The notes under the pieces: model-generated
Database searches by the model: none
Told to the model about the DNA's origin: nothing
The model's input: the letters and a program-made list of their open reading frames with translations, nothing else
Assembly: GCF_012489685.1 (NCBI RefSeq)
Contig: NC_080046.1
Coordinates: 44,107,176 to 44,171,175 of the forward strand
Source: Lotus japonicus
Lineage: Eukaryota > Streptophyta > Magnoliopsida > Fabales > Fabaceae
Direction of reading: 5' to 3'
DNA length: 64,000 nucleotides
In this document: positions 1-14,654 of the stretch, piece by piece
Position numbering within the stretch: the stretch's first letter is position 1
Layout: each line of letters opens with the position of its first letter
Translations under genes and position numbers: made by a program

Positions 1-270
1 GAAACATCAACCATAAATCATTGGGGTGGAATTCCGTCCCAACTCATACATTTTTTTCCTCCTTATATCTTTCCTTTTATTATGATCACATCACATATTA
101 ATATTACATCTATTATTTTTCTCTCTTTTCTTTCTATATTTAGGTGTTTACACAGAAAAAAGTACACAATATTTAATGGGTGGAATTTTAGTTTGGAGAA
201 GTTCTTCTCTCATATCTTTCCCTCTTTTAAGAACACACACCTTCTCTTCAATAATGTTTGTTGTTTTATG
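1..270. other. AT-rich intergenic DNA
   Basis: No gene is seen. The last eight bases (263-270, GTTTTATG) are the left target-site duplication of the hAT-type element that follows. Confidence 0.5.
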
Positions 271-1017
271 CAGGGTCGTGTATAGACATTTTGGGGCCTA
301 AGGCGAAAATGTTAAAATGATATTTTTTTATAAAAATCTTAAAAAGTATCATATAAAATATCAAGTTTATATATATTAAACTTCTAGCTTTTTGAGCTGT
401 TAAATCATTTATCATAGTTTTATAATCAAGCAATTCTAACATTCGCTTTGAATATATAAGATAGTTAACTTATTCGATCTATTTTTTAACATTGTTCAGC
501 TTAGATATGATTTAACAATAAATAAAAAAATGATGAACAATAAAACCTGAAATGCAATGAATGAAAAAAATAAGAGATTTTACAACACTTTGATCTCAAG
601 TATTTAATTTGATAATTCACTCAAGGCAGAAACAATGAGTAAAGAGCACACTTGTACTATACATATATAAGTCATAAAAAAATTAACAGTTTATAGTAAA
701 TACAAATTAATTTTTCAATTTTAGAAATACAAAAATAATTAATATTTCATTTATCAGTTTTTTAAAAAATGTAAATTTGCAAGTAAAAAACACCACTACT
801 ATTAACGGACAAAACTACTCTTTTCACATTGCATTCTTAGTTCTCACGCTGCATTATCCACGTTGCAATTAATATGATTTAGTTTTTTTATTATTCTATT
901 ACCTCTCTATCTCAGTAGTATATAAATTTTATATAAGTACCAATTTGTCCCTGGTGCCCTTAGGCAATTGAGGCCTTAGGCAAATGCCTCAATTGCCATA
1001 AGGCCTACACGACCCTG
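271..1017. mobile_element. Non-autonomous hAT-type MITE
   Basis: The element begins CAGGGTCGTGTA and ends with its inverted complement TACACGACCCTG. It is bounded by perfect 8-bp direct repeats GTTTTATG at 263-270 and 1018-1025. An 8-bp duplication with CAGGG-type ends is the hallmark of the hAT superfamily. The 747-bp interior is AT-rich with no transposase ORF, so it must be moved in trans. The right subterminal region (about 955-1005) holds a palindrome built on GGCCTTAGGCAAATGCC-like words. Confidence 0.88.
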
Positions 1018-1025
1018 GTTTTATG

Positions 1026-2151
1026 CATACAATTACTATGAATTTGTTTAGTTTCAGAAAACATTTTCTATTTTCATTTTTCATTTTTTTAAGTTTAAAA
1101 AACATGTTTGCTTTGACTTTTTGTATTTATTATCACGGTTGCCATCGTCATCATGCCACAACCACCGCTACTGCTCGTCATCGTTGTCACTACCACCACT
1201 GTCACTATCACCCTCTCCACCACTTGCTTCAACGTCTCTCCCCCACAACCATCACTACCTCCTCCACCACCGTCACCATCAACCTCCACCATCACTGCTT
1301 TTCATCGCATCAGTTGGTGGTAGCTCTGACAGAGGCGATGGTGGCAAATATGGGGGAAGATGCAGTGGTGGCAGAGACGAAGAGACAATGATGGTGGCAG
1401 TGCAGTGGTGGTGGTGGTGGCAGCGTTGGTGGTGGGAGTGGTGGCAATGACAGTGATAATGGCGATAGTAGTGATAGCAATTAGCAAGTTTCTATTTCTA
1501 TTTCTAGTGAAATTGAAAATGAATTTTTTCTATTTTATGTTTTTATCATATCTTAGAAAATATTTTCTATAAAAGCATTTTTTAAATATCAACCAAACAT
1601 ATTTTGATCTTTATTTTCTATTTTCTTTAAAAATGAAAATAGAAAATTGGCAAACCGAATGAGTCCTCACACCTCTCCTTGCCATCGATTATTTTTATAG
1701 TTAACAGCTCACCATTACTTTATCATTAGTTCACTTCATCAAATTTCCATTCGCATGCATCCTCGGTAAAGAGTGAATCATCATATAGTATAAACCAAGC
1801 TCTCACGGTATGATTTTGTATCAAATAGTTGAAGGGAAAATTTCAGTTCATAATGGGCGAACGATTTAATAATTGTGAAATTTTAGTTCATAAGGGTTTT
1901 AACTTTCAATTATGATGATTAATAACGAGAATTTAGGTAATGGAATACTAGCTTTTTTAATCAAACATGAATAGAAATTGAAGGCATGTTAGTAAAGACT
2001 AAAATTAGCTTATGTTTATGTGCTGCTGACAAACATGCATGGACCTTGTCCATTGCCAAAAAATGAACTATATTTTAAAATTACATTTGTACATTCTATT
2101 TCTTAGTAAACTTCTTTCCATTGGAACAAGCCAGATCTCTCAAATCTCTAT
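1026..2151. other. Intergenic DNA with CAN/TGG-rich low-complexity tract
   Basis: About 1136-1480 is a degenerate trinucleotide tract, CAC/CAT-rich on the left and GGT/GATGG-rich on the right. It produces several overlapping ORFs with His/Ser/Thr- or Trp/Gly/Val-only composition on both strands; these are compositional artefacts. The flanks (about 1047-1090 and 1560-1660) share inverted TTTTCTATTTTCATTTTT-like words, so the tract may sit inside an old imperfect-TIR element. The rest, up to the URB1 stop, is AT-rich and would include the URB1 3' UTR. Confidence 0.45.
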
Positions 2152-4355
2152 CTACAGGAGAAAATTAGCTGACTCTAATTTCTTTCCACTAAGTACATTT
2201 GCGACAATCACTAATAGAATCATGCAAGCATGATATTCCTCCATCTTTTGTGAATCAGTGTTCTCCCGTGATTGATCCTTCCATGGCTGATCAAACAACC
2301 TACGCAACAAATAGGTCAAATATGATGATTAGTTTTGATGTATTAATACCAAAAATACAATCAGACTTCGTTTGTGATAGCGAAAAAGAAATTAATTATT
2401 TTTTAGATCATTTACGTGTTTAAAGTACAGCATGCAAGTTCACCTGCAGAAAAGACAACTAATTTTGTGGCAGGGCCAGGGAGCTTCTTAAAAGAAGCCG
2501 AAAAACTTACCATCTCCAAGCAGGATCAGCTTCAGGAGGGCACCGCACCCTTGAACTTAAACAGTGTGATAATATGAAAGTATTGTAGCCTCGCAATAAG
2601 TCGGTTCTGCCCACTACAGAACAAAGCAAAAACATAAATATTCGCCAAAAGCAAAGTTTTGAATCTCAATGCAAATATCTAACTGAATAGTCAACCCTCA
2701 CCTATCAAAACTGTTGTACTAAGTAAACCATATTAAATGTATAAACAACAAAATAGCATACCTGGAAAATTAGAGGAGCCAAAAATCAGGAGACAGAGAG
2801 CTGACACAACTGATGGTAGTAATTCCTGATTTATACCAAGCTGCTGTTGGAGGTAGAAAATTGTAGAAGCAAGTAACTCCTCACCGCCAATATTAAAACC
2901 GTGTCCTTGTCCGGAGGAATTTTCAACACGCACCAGCAAAGAATGCAGGGATTCTAAGTTATTTGTTTCAGCAAGTCCTGAATCGATATCATTGGATTTC
3001 TGATGGACCTTCCCCATGATTACTGATGCTGTTAACCAGCGTAGTAATTTTGACACTAACGAGTCATCATGAGACTCTTCCCCTAAATTATTTGTGAAAA
3101 TGATGCGAGACTCATAGGACCTCAGCCTTTGGGAAGACTCCGACTGTAAAGCAGTTGTAACTGCCCAGTCAAGAAAGCTTTGAAGCCTTTCCTGATTCTG
3201 CAGACATATAACTGTGGTTATTCATACGCAAGATGCACTCGGACTACATGTTCAAAACGTATATATTACCTAATTGGTAGAAAATTAATATGTACAAGTG
3301 AAAATAATTAACACGGCCAGAGTTAAAACCAAACGACAATTTTGATAGAAGAAACAGAAAAGGGAAAAAGAGAGAGAAACTGAATCTATCTGTATTATCA
3401 TAACTTGGTGTTTGTTACAACTGAAGAAACTTCTTTATATAGAAACTTGATGGCTTGCAGAGCAAGCTACTAATTCTGTTAGTTCTTAACAGAAACCTAA
3501 CAACTAATAACTGCTCTTAACAACTCCTAACTACATGTGTCCAGCTGGCATTCCAGCTGGCACTGCTTACACATCACAATATTCGATATTTTTATATCAT
3601 ATACACTTATAAATTTTACACATACTAATATTGTTATAAAAAGTAACACTTTTACAATAGCATGATAGTACAATAACTTGTTATATACCCTTAAGCACAT
3701 AACATCTGCACAAATTTATATACAGTGAATCTCATTTTTTATTTTCATCTTAAAGTATCATTCTTCAATAAATAATAAAAAAACGCTATATGAAAACCAA
3801 TTGCATTTCTGCACAGCTAAAATCTATAAAATTATCTGAAATTGATTGCATTTGTCTTTGAACAAACAATTTTAAAAAAGGGTAATTAACAATCAAATGT
3901 TTCTATAATAGAAATAAAAAAATGGAGTGAGTGAGTTAAAGTACCACTGAGAAAATGGAGACGGGAGGTGCATTCATAAGTATGGCTTCAAGAACAAACT
4001 CCGGGTTGATGTTTTCTGTTGGTTGATTACACACACTGCCAGCCTGGTATATCTGGTATAAGCCCTCAATTGATAAAGTGAAATGTGGCTGATATACCTT
4101 CCTTTTTTGAGATAACTTCAACATTGATGCTATCATTTGTAGAAAAGGATTAACTAGTCCCACAGTTTCCTTTGCCAATGATGATACATCACGGAGTAAG
4201 AAATGAAATAGAGTGGATGAAAGCTCCATGAGCTGCTCAAGACCATAGTTTTGTAACCACTTGGAGATGCTTTCAAAAGAAATAACATCATTGACAACCT
4301 AAAGAAAAAGCTAGGGGTAGTCAGCATGAAACATGTAGAAAACTGAAATATATAT

Positions 4356-4445
<90 letters not shown>

Positions 4446-7400
4446 ATATATATATATATATATTAACAGGCCAACCTTTTTTCAAGCATAAACAGGACTA
4501 CAAAATTAAACAAGTATTATGCTAGGATATGGCATTAGCTAATCAGTCAATATATTTTTAATTTCAAGTCAAAGGAATTAAAAAAGACAGCTTGGACTAA
4601 AAATTTTAAGAGATAACTTTCGCAAAGCTAATCCATGCTCATAGGTAAACAATAACTTCAAACCTTCAGAAAAAGAGCTACAGGATCCAATATGCAAGGA
4701 AATCAGGATGGAGTTTATCATGATCAGTCTTGGGTCCCATTATCCCAAATACAGTTCAAGCACAAAAGACAAGTAATATATTGGTTAATGATTTGAACTT
4801 CCTTCTTTTAAGAAAAAACTTGGATCATCAAAGAATCCAACTGCCCCTCTTTGGCACCAAGCTCAACGAAAGAGTCAACAACAACAACAACAAAAGCCAC
4901 TTCCCACTAGTGGAAGCATGTAATGTACCAATTGGCTACACCAAACTTTATGAATAAGCTTGCTAAAAATGTGCAGGCTTTCAAGTCATAAATTCAGCAA
5001 ACCCCAACATACTCAAAAGGAAAACCAGGAACACGTAAACAGAAAAAAAAAGAGAACCCGATTAAACAGAGCAAAGTCAGGAGGGGGGAAAGAAAAACCT
5101 GCTGCATCCCACAAAAACTACAAACTACAAACTGCATAGGAATCAAGCACTAACCTTCAATATTACCGATACATGCCTCAAGAAAACTCTATTGTCTTCT
5201 CCATTAAGCCTCTCTCTAGTAACTGAGATGATACATGAAAACCATGAAAACAGAGAACACTGTTTCACAAGATGACGAGCAATCTTATTCAACCTCACTG
5301 ATTTCTTTAACACCTGCAGTACAAATAAGATAGCCCTACATTATATTTTTAGAGGATACTCAAAGGAGTAGAGTCAAAGTAAGAATCTCGCTTATGGGGA
5401 AAAGGCGGTATATCACCATAGCATCTCAGACGACTTAAATTAAAAAGAGCTAACCGGCAAGAATATACTACATTTTAACTACTCTGTCAAGTAGGCATCT
5501 CAGACTACTTAACTGAACAAGAACTAATCGGAAAGATTATACTGCCTTTTAACTACTCTTTCAGGTAGACAAGTCACAGTCAGACTAATCAAATAAGTAT
5601 AAAGCACTCTGACCACAGAGATGTGCGTTTATTAAAGGAGATGGACATTGTCATTGACACTCAGAAACTCTCGTTGACTTGGATCTTGATGAAACTCATT
5701 GACATTTCAGTTTTAATATGCAAAGAATTACAAGATAACTTAATATGTAAAACATAAATTCTGTTCTATTATAATGTCAAGTTTTGACATTTGAATAGTA
5801 AAATATATCACACATTCAAATTAATTCAAAGCTTTCTGATTCAAGATTCAATTCACAATTTGACAAGCAAATAAAGACATGAACTCATGAAACTGGGCTT
5901 GGGCACAAATACAGTTTTGGTTTCAGCTACGCATAGCCCAAAAGGTCAAGATATATTTGTTCGACACTACAAGTTAAAACAATAGGATAGAAAGACAGGG
6001 AAACAATAAATTGTAGAGTGGATGATTACCTCAATAATTAAGCCCTTTGACTCGACATCTGACAGAGGAGAGACATAAAAACTCATTAGACTCTCAATGG
6101 TAGAGTTCCTGATATATATCATTGCATCATCATCTGAGTTCAGCCCTGCATATACTAGCCGAAGCATCCAAATCCTTTCTGCTTTGAAATTAACAGACGT
6201 ACTCCAAAAAAAGTTATCAAACAGAGGTATCGCCTACAAATGAAACAATGGAACACATAGCAGAATTACTCTTCGTTACAAAGCAACAACTTTAATGTAA
6301 ATCAGGGGTAAAAAGAATAGGAAAGAAAATTATAAGGCCACAGATATATACCCTCATATCCAACTTGGAAGAGTGTATCAACAATGTACTTAGAGCTGCA
6401 TAATGATCATGTGATGAATCTAACAATACACAAGAAGCCTCTGCAGCAAATAGAGCAATAACAGATGGGATTCTTTGCCATGGCTCTTCTATGCTGTTTT
6501 GAATAGAATTTAGTAGAAGCCGAAGTCCTATCATATCCTTCCTTTTTTGGCACTTCTGTCAGGCATTTTGATTGTTAATCAGCCACAACTTTTCAACACG
6601 GAATATATGCGTACACACACACAGACACAGAATCCTGAATGTGATGCAGTTGAATTTCATAGAAATCTATGCAATAAATTTTTGTATTATGTAATCATGC
6701 CTCATTCTGGGAGCACTAAAACCTAAATAAAGATCAGCCTTAGATAAAAGCCAAAGCCCAAATAGTATAACAAAAATCCATATTGACCATGTCTTCACAC
6801 AAGTTTGGGCCTCTAGGAAAACATCTTAGAGGCTTCCACATGCTCATTAGCCCATATGATTGCCCAGCTGGACTCTTCCCAAAAGCTCGTTTTTGGCAAT
6901 AAATTTTGTTAGACACAGAATATAAGGGCTTATTTGGTATTGAAAAGAGGATTCTGTTTCATTTCTTATTTTCACTTAAAATTACAAAAATGTAACCTTG
7001 TTTTCATTGTATTTCCTGTTTTCAAATATTTTTACAGGAAAAGATAAAAATGGAACTTTTATTATTTTCACAATTTTCTACACACATTTTGAAATCAGAA
7101 AAACAAAGTACAAGTTAGATGGCAATTTTGTAATTCTTAGTTAAAACAATAAATAAATAAAAAATTATACTGTCTCAATCCAAACAGGTCCTAATATAGC
7201 TTCCTAGCAATAGTCAGCAAGGCACGAAGGGTTAAAAAGAAGCAGCAAAGTTGTCCAAAATTATTTTTATATCAACAAGAAAAAAGAAATTCTGAAACAA
7301 CATGAGCAATGCACTAAAGAGAAACTATAAGCATGATCCAATGAAAAAGCAGATGTGAGAAAATAAAAACACCTTCAAATAAGGATTTTTATTCCAACCA

Positions 7401-10400
7401 ATCAAATTCAATACAGTAACGCACCAAAGAACCCGAAAATATGTACTTCAAGTCGCCCACAAAGATTTGTCACCTTGTTCTAGCCAAAAAATGTGAAATA
7501 AAATGTATCACAACAAACTGCCCCCAGAAAATGAACAGTTAAGACACCCATTTTCCACCAACTAAAATCAGTATTCCATAAGAAAGTGGCTTTTCATACA
7601 CAAGTAAAAAAAGTATCAATCAAATACAAATTAATATATTACCAATTCAATTAAAAAATAATTAAATAAGTTTGACATTTCCTATGAAATTTAATAGGAG
7701 GATTAGAAAACAATTAAGCATAAACTGATATAAAACCATTACCAACCTCTAAGACATTCTTAAGTTTATCAAGAGTGCCATAAGCTAATCTTCTTATCCC
7801 ATAATCTGGTGAAGACATGCTAACAAATGCAATGGCAAGCAACCCTGACCCAGCAAACTCCACAGGCTCTATATACGCCTTTGATAGGCTGTGAATTGAG
7901 AAATTCAGGATAAATGCAGGATCATAACGCTCTCTAACTTCAACATGAGAATAACGTATCTGTACAGGATTTTATGTAATTAGTTAAAATTGTGATAGAA
8001 AAAGGAGAACAGATATAAACCTAAACAGGAAACACTGCAACCTTTTTCCTGACAGTATCTTTCTCAATTTTGTTTAAAGATGATGGTTCATCAGAGATAC
8101 TTCGGTCATAGGGAAAATAGAGAACTGTTGACACACATATGTCAGGGTCAATTGGATAGTTGTCTCCATGTTGGCTTCTGGTCCATTCCGCAATTGCATC
8201 TGAAATCAACAGGGCATTCTGAGGCCTTGATCCAGTCATAGACTCAATGTGTTGCATCAGATTGTATATCCCCAAATCAATCTGACTGAGTGTTGCACCA
8301 TAAGAATGAAGTAGCAGTGCATGCAATTCTTTTAAGTTTATGCTGACATCATTTCCAGCATCTAAACCAGCATGACAATTCTTTGTACGCAAGAGTATCC
8401 AAAGCAACTTAACAATTTCCAATGGTCTACTAGTGAGCTCTGTTGTTGGCTTTTTGTGCTCCTCATTATTTTCATAATGGTTAGGAGAAGGAATGACAAG
8501 ACATTTCAGAATGCTGGACACAGGCTTCAAAAGGGAACCTGCTGGTTTGCGCACAGAATGAAGAGTGGGAGCAAACTGAGAATGAGCAACTAACAACTGA
8601 AGATATAATTCATATGGCAGCCTCCCCTCATTAAGATGAGTCAATATAAGCCGGAGAGTCTTCATTGTTGTAGGATCGTTGAATCTATAGAGAAGAGCAC
8701 ATCTGAAGAATTGCTCAAGGAAGGGAATGGATTGTAATTGAATAAGATCACTTTTCATCTCTACAGCCAATTCAAGAATATTTTGTAACACAAAAGCTTC
8801 CAAGTGATTATATAGCAATGAAATGTTTGTTCTTTTAGCAGCTCCACATTGACCAGAGGCTAAAGAAAATTTCTTAACAATGAACTGCCAAATGTCTACC
8901 AAAATGTTTATGAAATGCATCTTGGAAACTTCCAATTTGCTTCGCTTTTCCGCAGCAGCCTCTTTCAAATCCTCACCTACTTCATGAAACAATAATAGTT
9001 TACAAAGTGACATCTTTGCAACAACATGATTGATGACGTTCAAAGACTGGTGGAGAGAATCACTATCAATATCTTGACAATCACAGTCCATCAGCATATC
9101 AAGTGAAGCAAATTTTGGGCAAATGGACTTGAATAGCTTTAGTCGCTTCTTCAGTTTCACAGAATCTCCATGAAGAGCAAAGTGATACTGCAACATATGA
9201 ATTGATTTTCCAAGAAGACTACGATCAATAAGAGAGAGCAGTTCTTGAACAGATGATGGAAGGAATTCTCCGAACTCTTCCTCAAATATGTTTTTTGAGA
9301 AAAAGCTCTTTCCCTGACTGAAACCTTTTAAAAGAATTTTTGAATAAAAGTAAGGTATGTGTTTAAAATCTTTGTGATTGTTTTCCCCAAGTCCCTTAGA
9401 AATTAGGCTCAAGTATGACAAAGAAGCTGGTAGAAGCAGTATAAACTGATCTTCTGAAAGAGTAACATCAAAGGCATGTCCCATCACACCAATATCATGA
9501 TGTAAACTAATATTCACTATACCCAAAAAAAATTGCCCAAATATTGATGAATGCAGAGAACTCAGTTCAGTCAGAATATGTATGAATTTAGATCTCATTG
9601 GATTTGTCTTGTGAATGCAATGAGAAAGCATTTGCACTGGAGTCATCCCTATAACTTTCCACATGACCAACAACAAAGGATGAAATTTTTCTTGTTGCAT
9701 ATGTTTCTGCTTATACAAAGCATTGACAGCTTCATGCAAGCATCTATCTGCGCAATCTATTTCATAGTTTACAGAAAAGTCAACAACCTTACTGTAGATC
9801 TTCTCAAAAATATCACCTTTCGTAACTTTTTCACCCATCTTCCAAAATAAATCATATGGTACCCTGTTTCCAGATGACTGCTGAAAAAAAATGGATATAG
9901 CTCTGAAAGCATCAGTAGCTAAGGAGCATCCAACAGATAAATAGGATATCTTAGTTGGCAAATCATCCACCTCCAATTCCACTCGATTGAACATCCAATC
10001 TACCAATTCAAGGAGCTGGAAAGGGTTTAAAAACTGATGCAAGGCATGTAAAGTACACAATGTTGGAGGGAGAGGCATCATGTCTTTAGAGCAAACGCAC
10101 AACTCAAATTGTTCTCTGAAATCCAGAAACAGCTTTTGTTGAAGGCCTTCGAAGGACTTCATGAAATTATTAGCAACATCTTGAGCTTTTGATGCACATC
10201 GGTGAGTTCCAAATAAAGACCACATGTAGTCTAGAGTCATTGTCAATATATTTAAAATTGGATTACCAAACTCGTGAAGCCCCTCTCGGGATAGTACATT
10301 CAGCATGTCAAAGCCACTCCCTATATATCCATTTGCAAGACTACTTCCCAGGGAAAAGGATAAAGACATCGGAACACAAGGATGACAAAAGATGGTTTTA

Positions 10401-13400
10401 ATCACTTGTTGACTGTTTGATGAAGAAAAAGCACGGATTGTAGACCACTCAGAACCACTTCCAGGAACCAATAATTGAGCTAATAAATTCCGTACAAGAA
10501 TAACACACAGATTCAAACGTTCTTTGATTTCAGCTAATGGGTTATCTTTATAACTTAACTGAATATGATGAGTCCAGAACAACACAAGTTGCAGATTGAG
10601 AAGGAGCGAACAATCGTTAATGGACTCAGATAATTTATGCAGTAAAAGCTCTTGAATCTTTGACAGCTTTGATATGTAAAGATCATTCATACACATGATT
10701 GCCGGATATATCACATGGAAAGGTATTTGTTTTAAAACGATACCAAATGCAGCAGCATCAGCTTCAGTAGGGTCTAAAAGTTGGTTACAAGTTAGAGAGT
10801 CTGGACACAAAGTGAAATCAGAGGTCCCAATAGGAGCAGCATTTCGACTATCACTACCAAGATCTGATATGACCATATCCAAGCCAGCATAAAACATTAC
10901 AGGACACAACTCAGAAGCATGGAGGATAACACTATAGTCCTGTGAAATGACCGCACGAAATGCCAGATTCGTGGCTATTTTATCAGTACCTTCAAGTATA
11001 GTGGAGGATACAAAAGCTAAGATGGTTTCAGCCATCCCATGACCAACCCCACTACTAAATGATTTATTTACGTAACCAAGTGCACTTCCCAAAGAACCAT
11101 CAGCAGAGACAGATTCTTCATTTTTAGAGAAAAGACAATTTTGTTGGTGTGATATGCTCTTTACAAAGTCCAACAAATTCTTCAGAGGTTTCCACTCAGG
11201 AAAGACTTCATTATATTCATTACTGCCACCAAGTCTCTCAGTCAAGTCAGCATTAACTAAAGCAGCTAACAACTCAGCATTGACCTATTAAAAACACAGA
11301 TTTAACATTAGAGGTGCACAAACTGCTAGCAGACTTAACCTAAAATGTCCAGTTATATGTTATGTACCTGTGTTTGCAAGAGATACTTTACTGTATTGCA
11401 AGTGTATAATAATACCATGGATTTTTTAGGCCATGAGCAGGTTCCTGATTTAGGACGAATCACCTTTAGACACTTCTCCATCACACATAAGATAAAAGGA
11501 CTAAAATCAGGTGATGAATCTGCAAGGAAAACAACTAGATCAGAAATGAAGAGCCAAAACTTTCTCCACAATTTTGGCAACACCAGATAGTTCATTTTCC
11601 AAGAGAGACCAAAACATAGGACCATTACCAAATACCATGACCTTATGAATTTATGCATAAAAATGAGCTTATGCATAATATTTAAAGGCCTACAGAGATA
11701 CATGTCATATGAATTTATCATGCGGATTAAAAAGGGATGCAGAGGAACAAAAAGGAAAATAATCAGCACAGAATATAAGTCATTTTAGAGTTAGACCATG
11801 TATGCAAAGAAAGAAATGATGACATCATAGAAATAATTACCTTTACCACATTCCAAACAATGGACATAACTCTTAAAGATATTCCAATATTTGACTAAAT
11901 TATTCCCAATTGTAGAAACAGCATCACATAAGAATGATACCACAGATGAAGACAAACTTCGTAAAACTTCCACCTCCATGATATTGACAGGGAGTTTCTT
12001 TCTGTGATAACCTGGTAAAAATAAAAACCATGCTTCTATCTCATGAAGGTTCCTGTCAAAAGCACCAGTACTGAACATAGCTGCCATGGCCAGCCTGTAT
12101 GCCAGATCCTTCGTCTCATCGACTTGTGAGAACATTAACACATCAAGGAATGGCTCTAGGTATTTGTACAACATGGGTGGAGTTTTTATAGGAATTTCAT
12201 TGTCTGGGCACCACTCAATGTATTCAACAAGCAAAGACAACAGAGAGACCTGCAGATAACCTGTTAACTCTAATGGATTTTTGAGAAAACTCTTGAAAGA
12301 TTCAATCGAATTATCCAAAGCGAAAGGCAGAGTGCGCTGCACAAGAAAAACAAAAAACAAATATAAGATAATTTCATGCATATTTGTAGCACCTAGAAAA
12401 AATATATAATATTTCATAATATAATTCCTCATTGACATCTTGTAGTCGGCAAAGAAACCTAAATTCCAATTCATGCCTACTTTAAACACCAGGTTTACAG
12501 TGTTAGTGTATCCCAAAGGCTGAAGTGAAACAAGATTTTAAAAAATTGAACATACACCAAAATATTTGAGAGCGTCAAGCAGTTTAGAGAGTAAGTATGA
12601 GTCTGCATGCTTCAGGGTGCTAATGCCCATGGAACGAAGATCCACACCCCAAATTTCCCCAACACTATCAATGAGATCCTCTGTATCATCCAATGCATCT
12701 GCTCTTAGTACACTGTCAACTGTTCCACTGTTGCTATTCAAATCCAAATCTGGACCAGCACTTATCCCACCAACAATTATATCTATGTCACTCACAGAAG
12801 TATCAATTTTTAACTTCTTTCTAGCATTGCTTCCATGTTCATGATGATCTGCATTTCTCTTCAAATTTGATGTATGGGCTTCAGAACAGGCATCTAAAGA
12901 GGAAAGCAGATTTAATAAAACCTGCATATCAGGAAGAAAAGGTTGAACATAATTCTGAATTTCTTGCTTGACAATATGTTCCGAAGATGGATTGCTGGAA
13001 CTAGAATTATGGTTCAAACCATTAAAAAGAGAGTCCAGCAACTTCAGTAATTCCAGAAGAAGTCTTAGAGTACCATGTTTCACATAAGAGTTTGCATGAT
13101 GCAATCCCTTGTTAAACATTGACCTGCTGAATGGACGAGGATACAAGCACTTCATGATGTCTTGTAAATCCATGTTGCCAAATGAGTGCTGATCGATTGA
13201 TTGAGAGTTGATGAATTCCTTGGAAAGTCCACTGCTGACTGATGACACCAAATCAGCTGCCACAGAGATCGCAGAAATCCTGCAATAGATCAGTCATCAT
13301 CCGAAAAATATGGGGAGAATGTAGAGAAAGAAAAACGTACATACATATAAAGAGAAATGATAGCAAAACCATCCTTGATACTCTTTTTCTCAGCATTGAT

Positions 13401-14654
13401 TTCGAATAAATACAAAGACAAATAGAGTGCATCAATAAAAGACCAGGTCAGTGTGAGTAGCTAACATTCCAGGCACATATAAATTCAATGAATAAAAGCA
13501 CAAATAAACAGAACATAAAAAAATACTAACCATGAAGATGACTTATAATTCTCAACATTGTAAGGAAACTCTTTCAAATATGACAATCCAAATGAAGCTT
13601 TGGCATTGACAATAGCCAAAAGCAAATCACGGTGATACTGAACCTCCGACGGCCACAGTTTCTTCATGAGGTCCATGATTCTCTTCGTATTACCCTTCAA
13701 CGGATTCGGGCGCCTCTTCAAGTCAGGCATCAACCCATTACTCGAATCAGTACATACCCTTACAAGAACCTCAAAGGCCGCCTCCACAGCCTCACCACCA
13801 CCTTCCCTCCCACAAACCTCAACCAATTGCTCCAACGTCACGCTCCCGAACAGCACACTCCTCAGTCCCGGCGGCACCAATGACTCCTCAACAAGAACAC
13901 AGTCCCTCAGCGTGGACAACACAAAAACCACAGTCTCATCATCATCACTCCCCAATCCACGAAGCACGCTGGAATACATCTCCTTCCGTTGCAGAATCCA
14001 CCGCAACAGCCCCGGCTTCCCAACCTCCAAAAACGACATCGCGAATCGAACAAACGCCTTCCTCAACAAACCATCAGCAGCATTCCGCTTCCCCTTAGCA
14101 ATACCAACGAATCCGGCAACGTTGAAATCGAAGCTCTTGGCAACCTCATTGGCCAAATTCGGCCCGCGCCTAACCACCGCAGTCGCGAGCGAAAGCGCAG
14201 CCTTCTGCCGCTTCACTTCCTTGCTGTTCAACTCCTTATACACATCATTCAGGTAATCGGAAACAATCAAACGCGCGAACTTATCCAAATCCTTACAGAT
14301 ACTCACCGTTTCGCCGGAACTCTGCTGTTTTCCGTCACGGTGGCTCAGAATGGCGGAGATTAACTCGAATATGTACCGCGTTCCCTGTTTTCCTTGCCTC
14401 AGCTTCCACGCTTCCAGAAGCTCCGAGCACTTCGGAGAACCGCGAACGTATTCGCAAAGCAGCGAGCCACCGTCGTCGGATTTCAAGAGCTTGATGAACT
14501 CTTTTGCGGCGTCGGAGCATAGCTTTATCTCTGCCGAGGTGATCCTGTGCAGAAGCTCCTTCAGTTTGGTTTCGTGGCGAACCTTCACTTGCTGGTTGAA
14601 AAACGCGCCGCTCCAGGCTCCGCCGTGTGCGGCGGCGGTGGCGGCTTCTTTCAT
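2152..14654 (-). CDS. URB1: URB1/Npa1-like nucleolar pre-ribosomal-associated protein 1
   Basis: This is a homologue of URB1/Npa1, a large nucleolar alpha-solenoid protein needed for early 60S pre-ribosome assembly. Tracing GT-AG borders by hand gives 13 exons: 13531-14654, 12556-13279, 11841-12336, 11368-11519, 8042-11284, 7747-7959, 6352-6555, 6030-6233, 5155-5313, 3945-4298, 2762-3197, 2511-2613 and 2152-2299. They sum to 7560 nt in one continuous frame, 2519 residues, close to the usual size of plant URB1. The N-terminal Npa1 domain covers roughly residues 30-400. A basic cluster ending RKKLK near residue 530 is a likely nuclear localisation signal. C-terminal exons carry the conserved CPPEADPAWRW and QPWKD words. 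The start is the first ATG of the long exon 1. The donor at 8041 (GTTGCA) is weak, and the last codons may have lost a short tail. No TATA box is evident. Confidence 0.9.
3300..3576 (-). repeat. LTR-like fragment in a URB1 intron
   Basis: Read on the minus strand this begins TGTGATGTGTAAGCAGTG. It contains a TATA-like TATATAAAG about 140 bp in, followed by a pyrimidine-rich stretch, as in plant Ty1/Copia LTRs. I found no 5-bp target duplication, and the right boundary is unclear. It could be a decayed solo LTR in the 747-bp intron 3198-3944. The call rests on layout, not on a match to a named family. Confidence 0.4.
4361..4442. repeat. (CA)n microsatellite in a URB1 intron
   Basis: About 41 uninterrupted CA units lie in intron 4299-5154, with a short TA run just to the right (about 4446-4462). 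Pure long dinucleotide arrays are usually highly polymorphic. Confidence 0.97.
6926..7191. mobile_element. PIF/Harbinger-type MITE in a URB1 intron
   Basis: The ends are GGGCTTATTTGGTATTG and CAATCCAAACAGGTCC, imperfect inverted repeats of the GGNCCTGTTTGG type. They are flanked by TAA at 6923-6925 and 7192-7194. The 3-bp TAA duplication fits the PIF/Harbinger (Tourist) group. It lies in intron 6556-7746 and has no coding capacity. Confidence 0.72.

Noticed and set aside
1023..1572. Overlapping ORFs on both strands, His/Thr- or Val/Trp-rich
   Set aside because: They come from a trinucleotide low-complexity tract; no domain or splice structure.
4154..4441. A 95-codon minus-strand ORF beginning with alternating Cys-Val
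   Set aside because: It is a translation of the CA microsatellite running into a URB1 exon in the wrong frame.
13632..14363. Several plus-strand ORFs over URB1 exon 1
   Set aside because: They are shadows of the high-GC coding exon on the minus strand, which has a continuous spliced frame.
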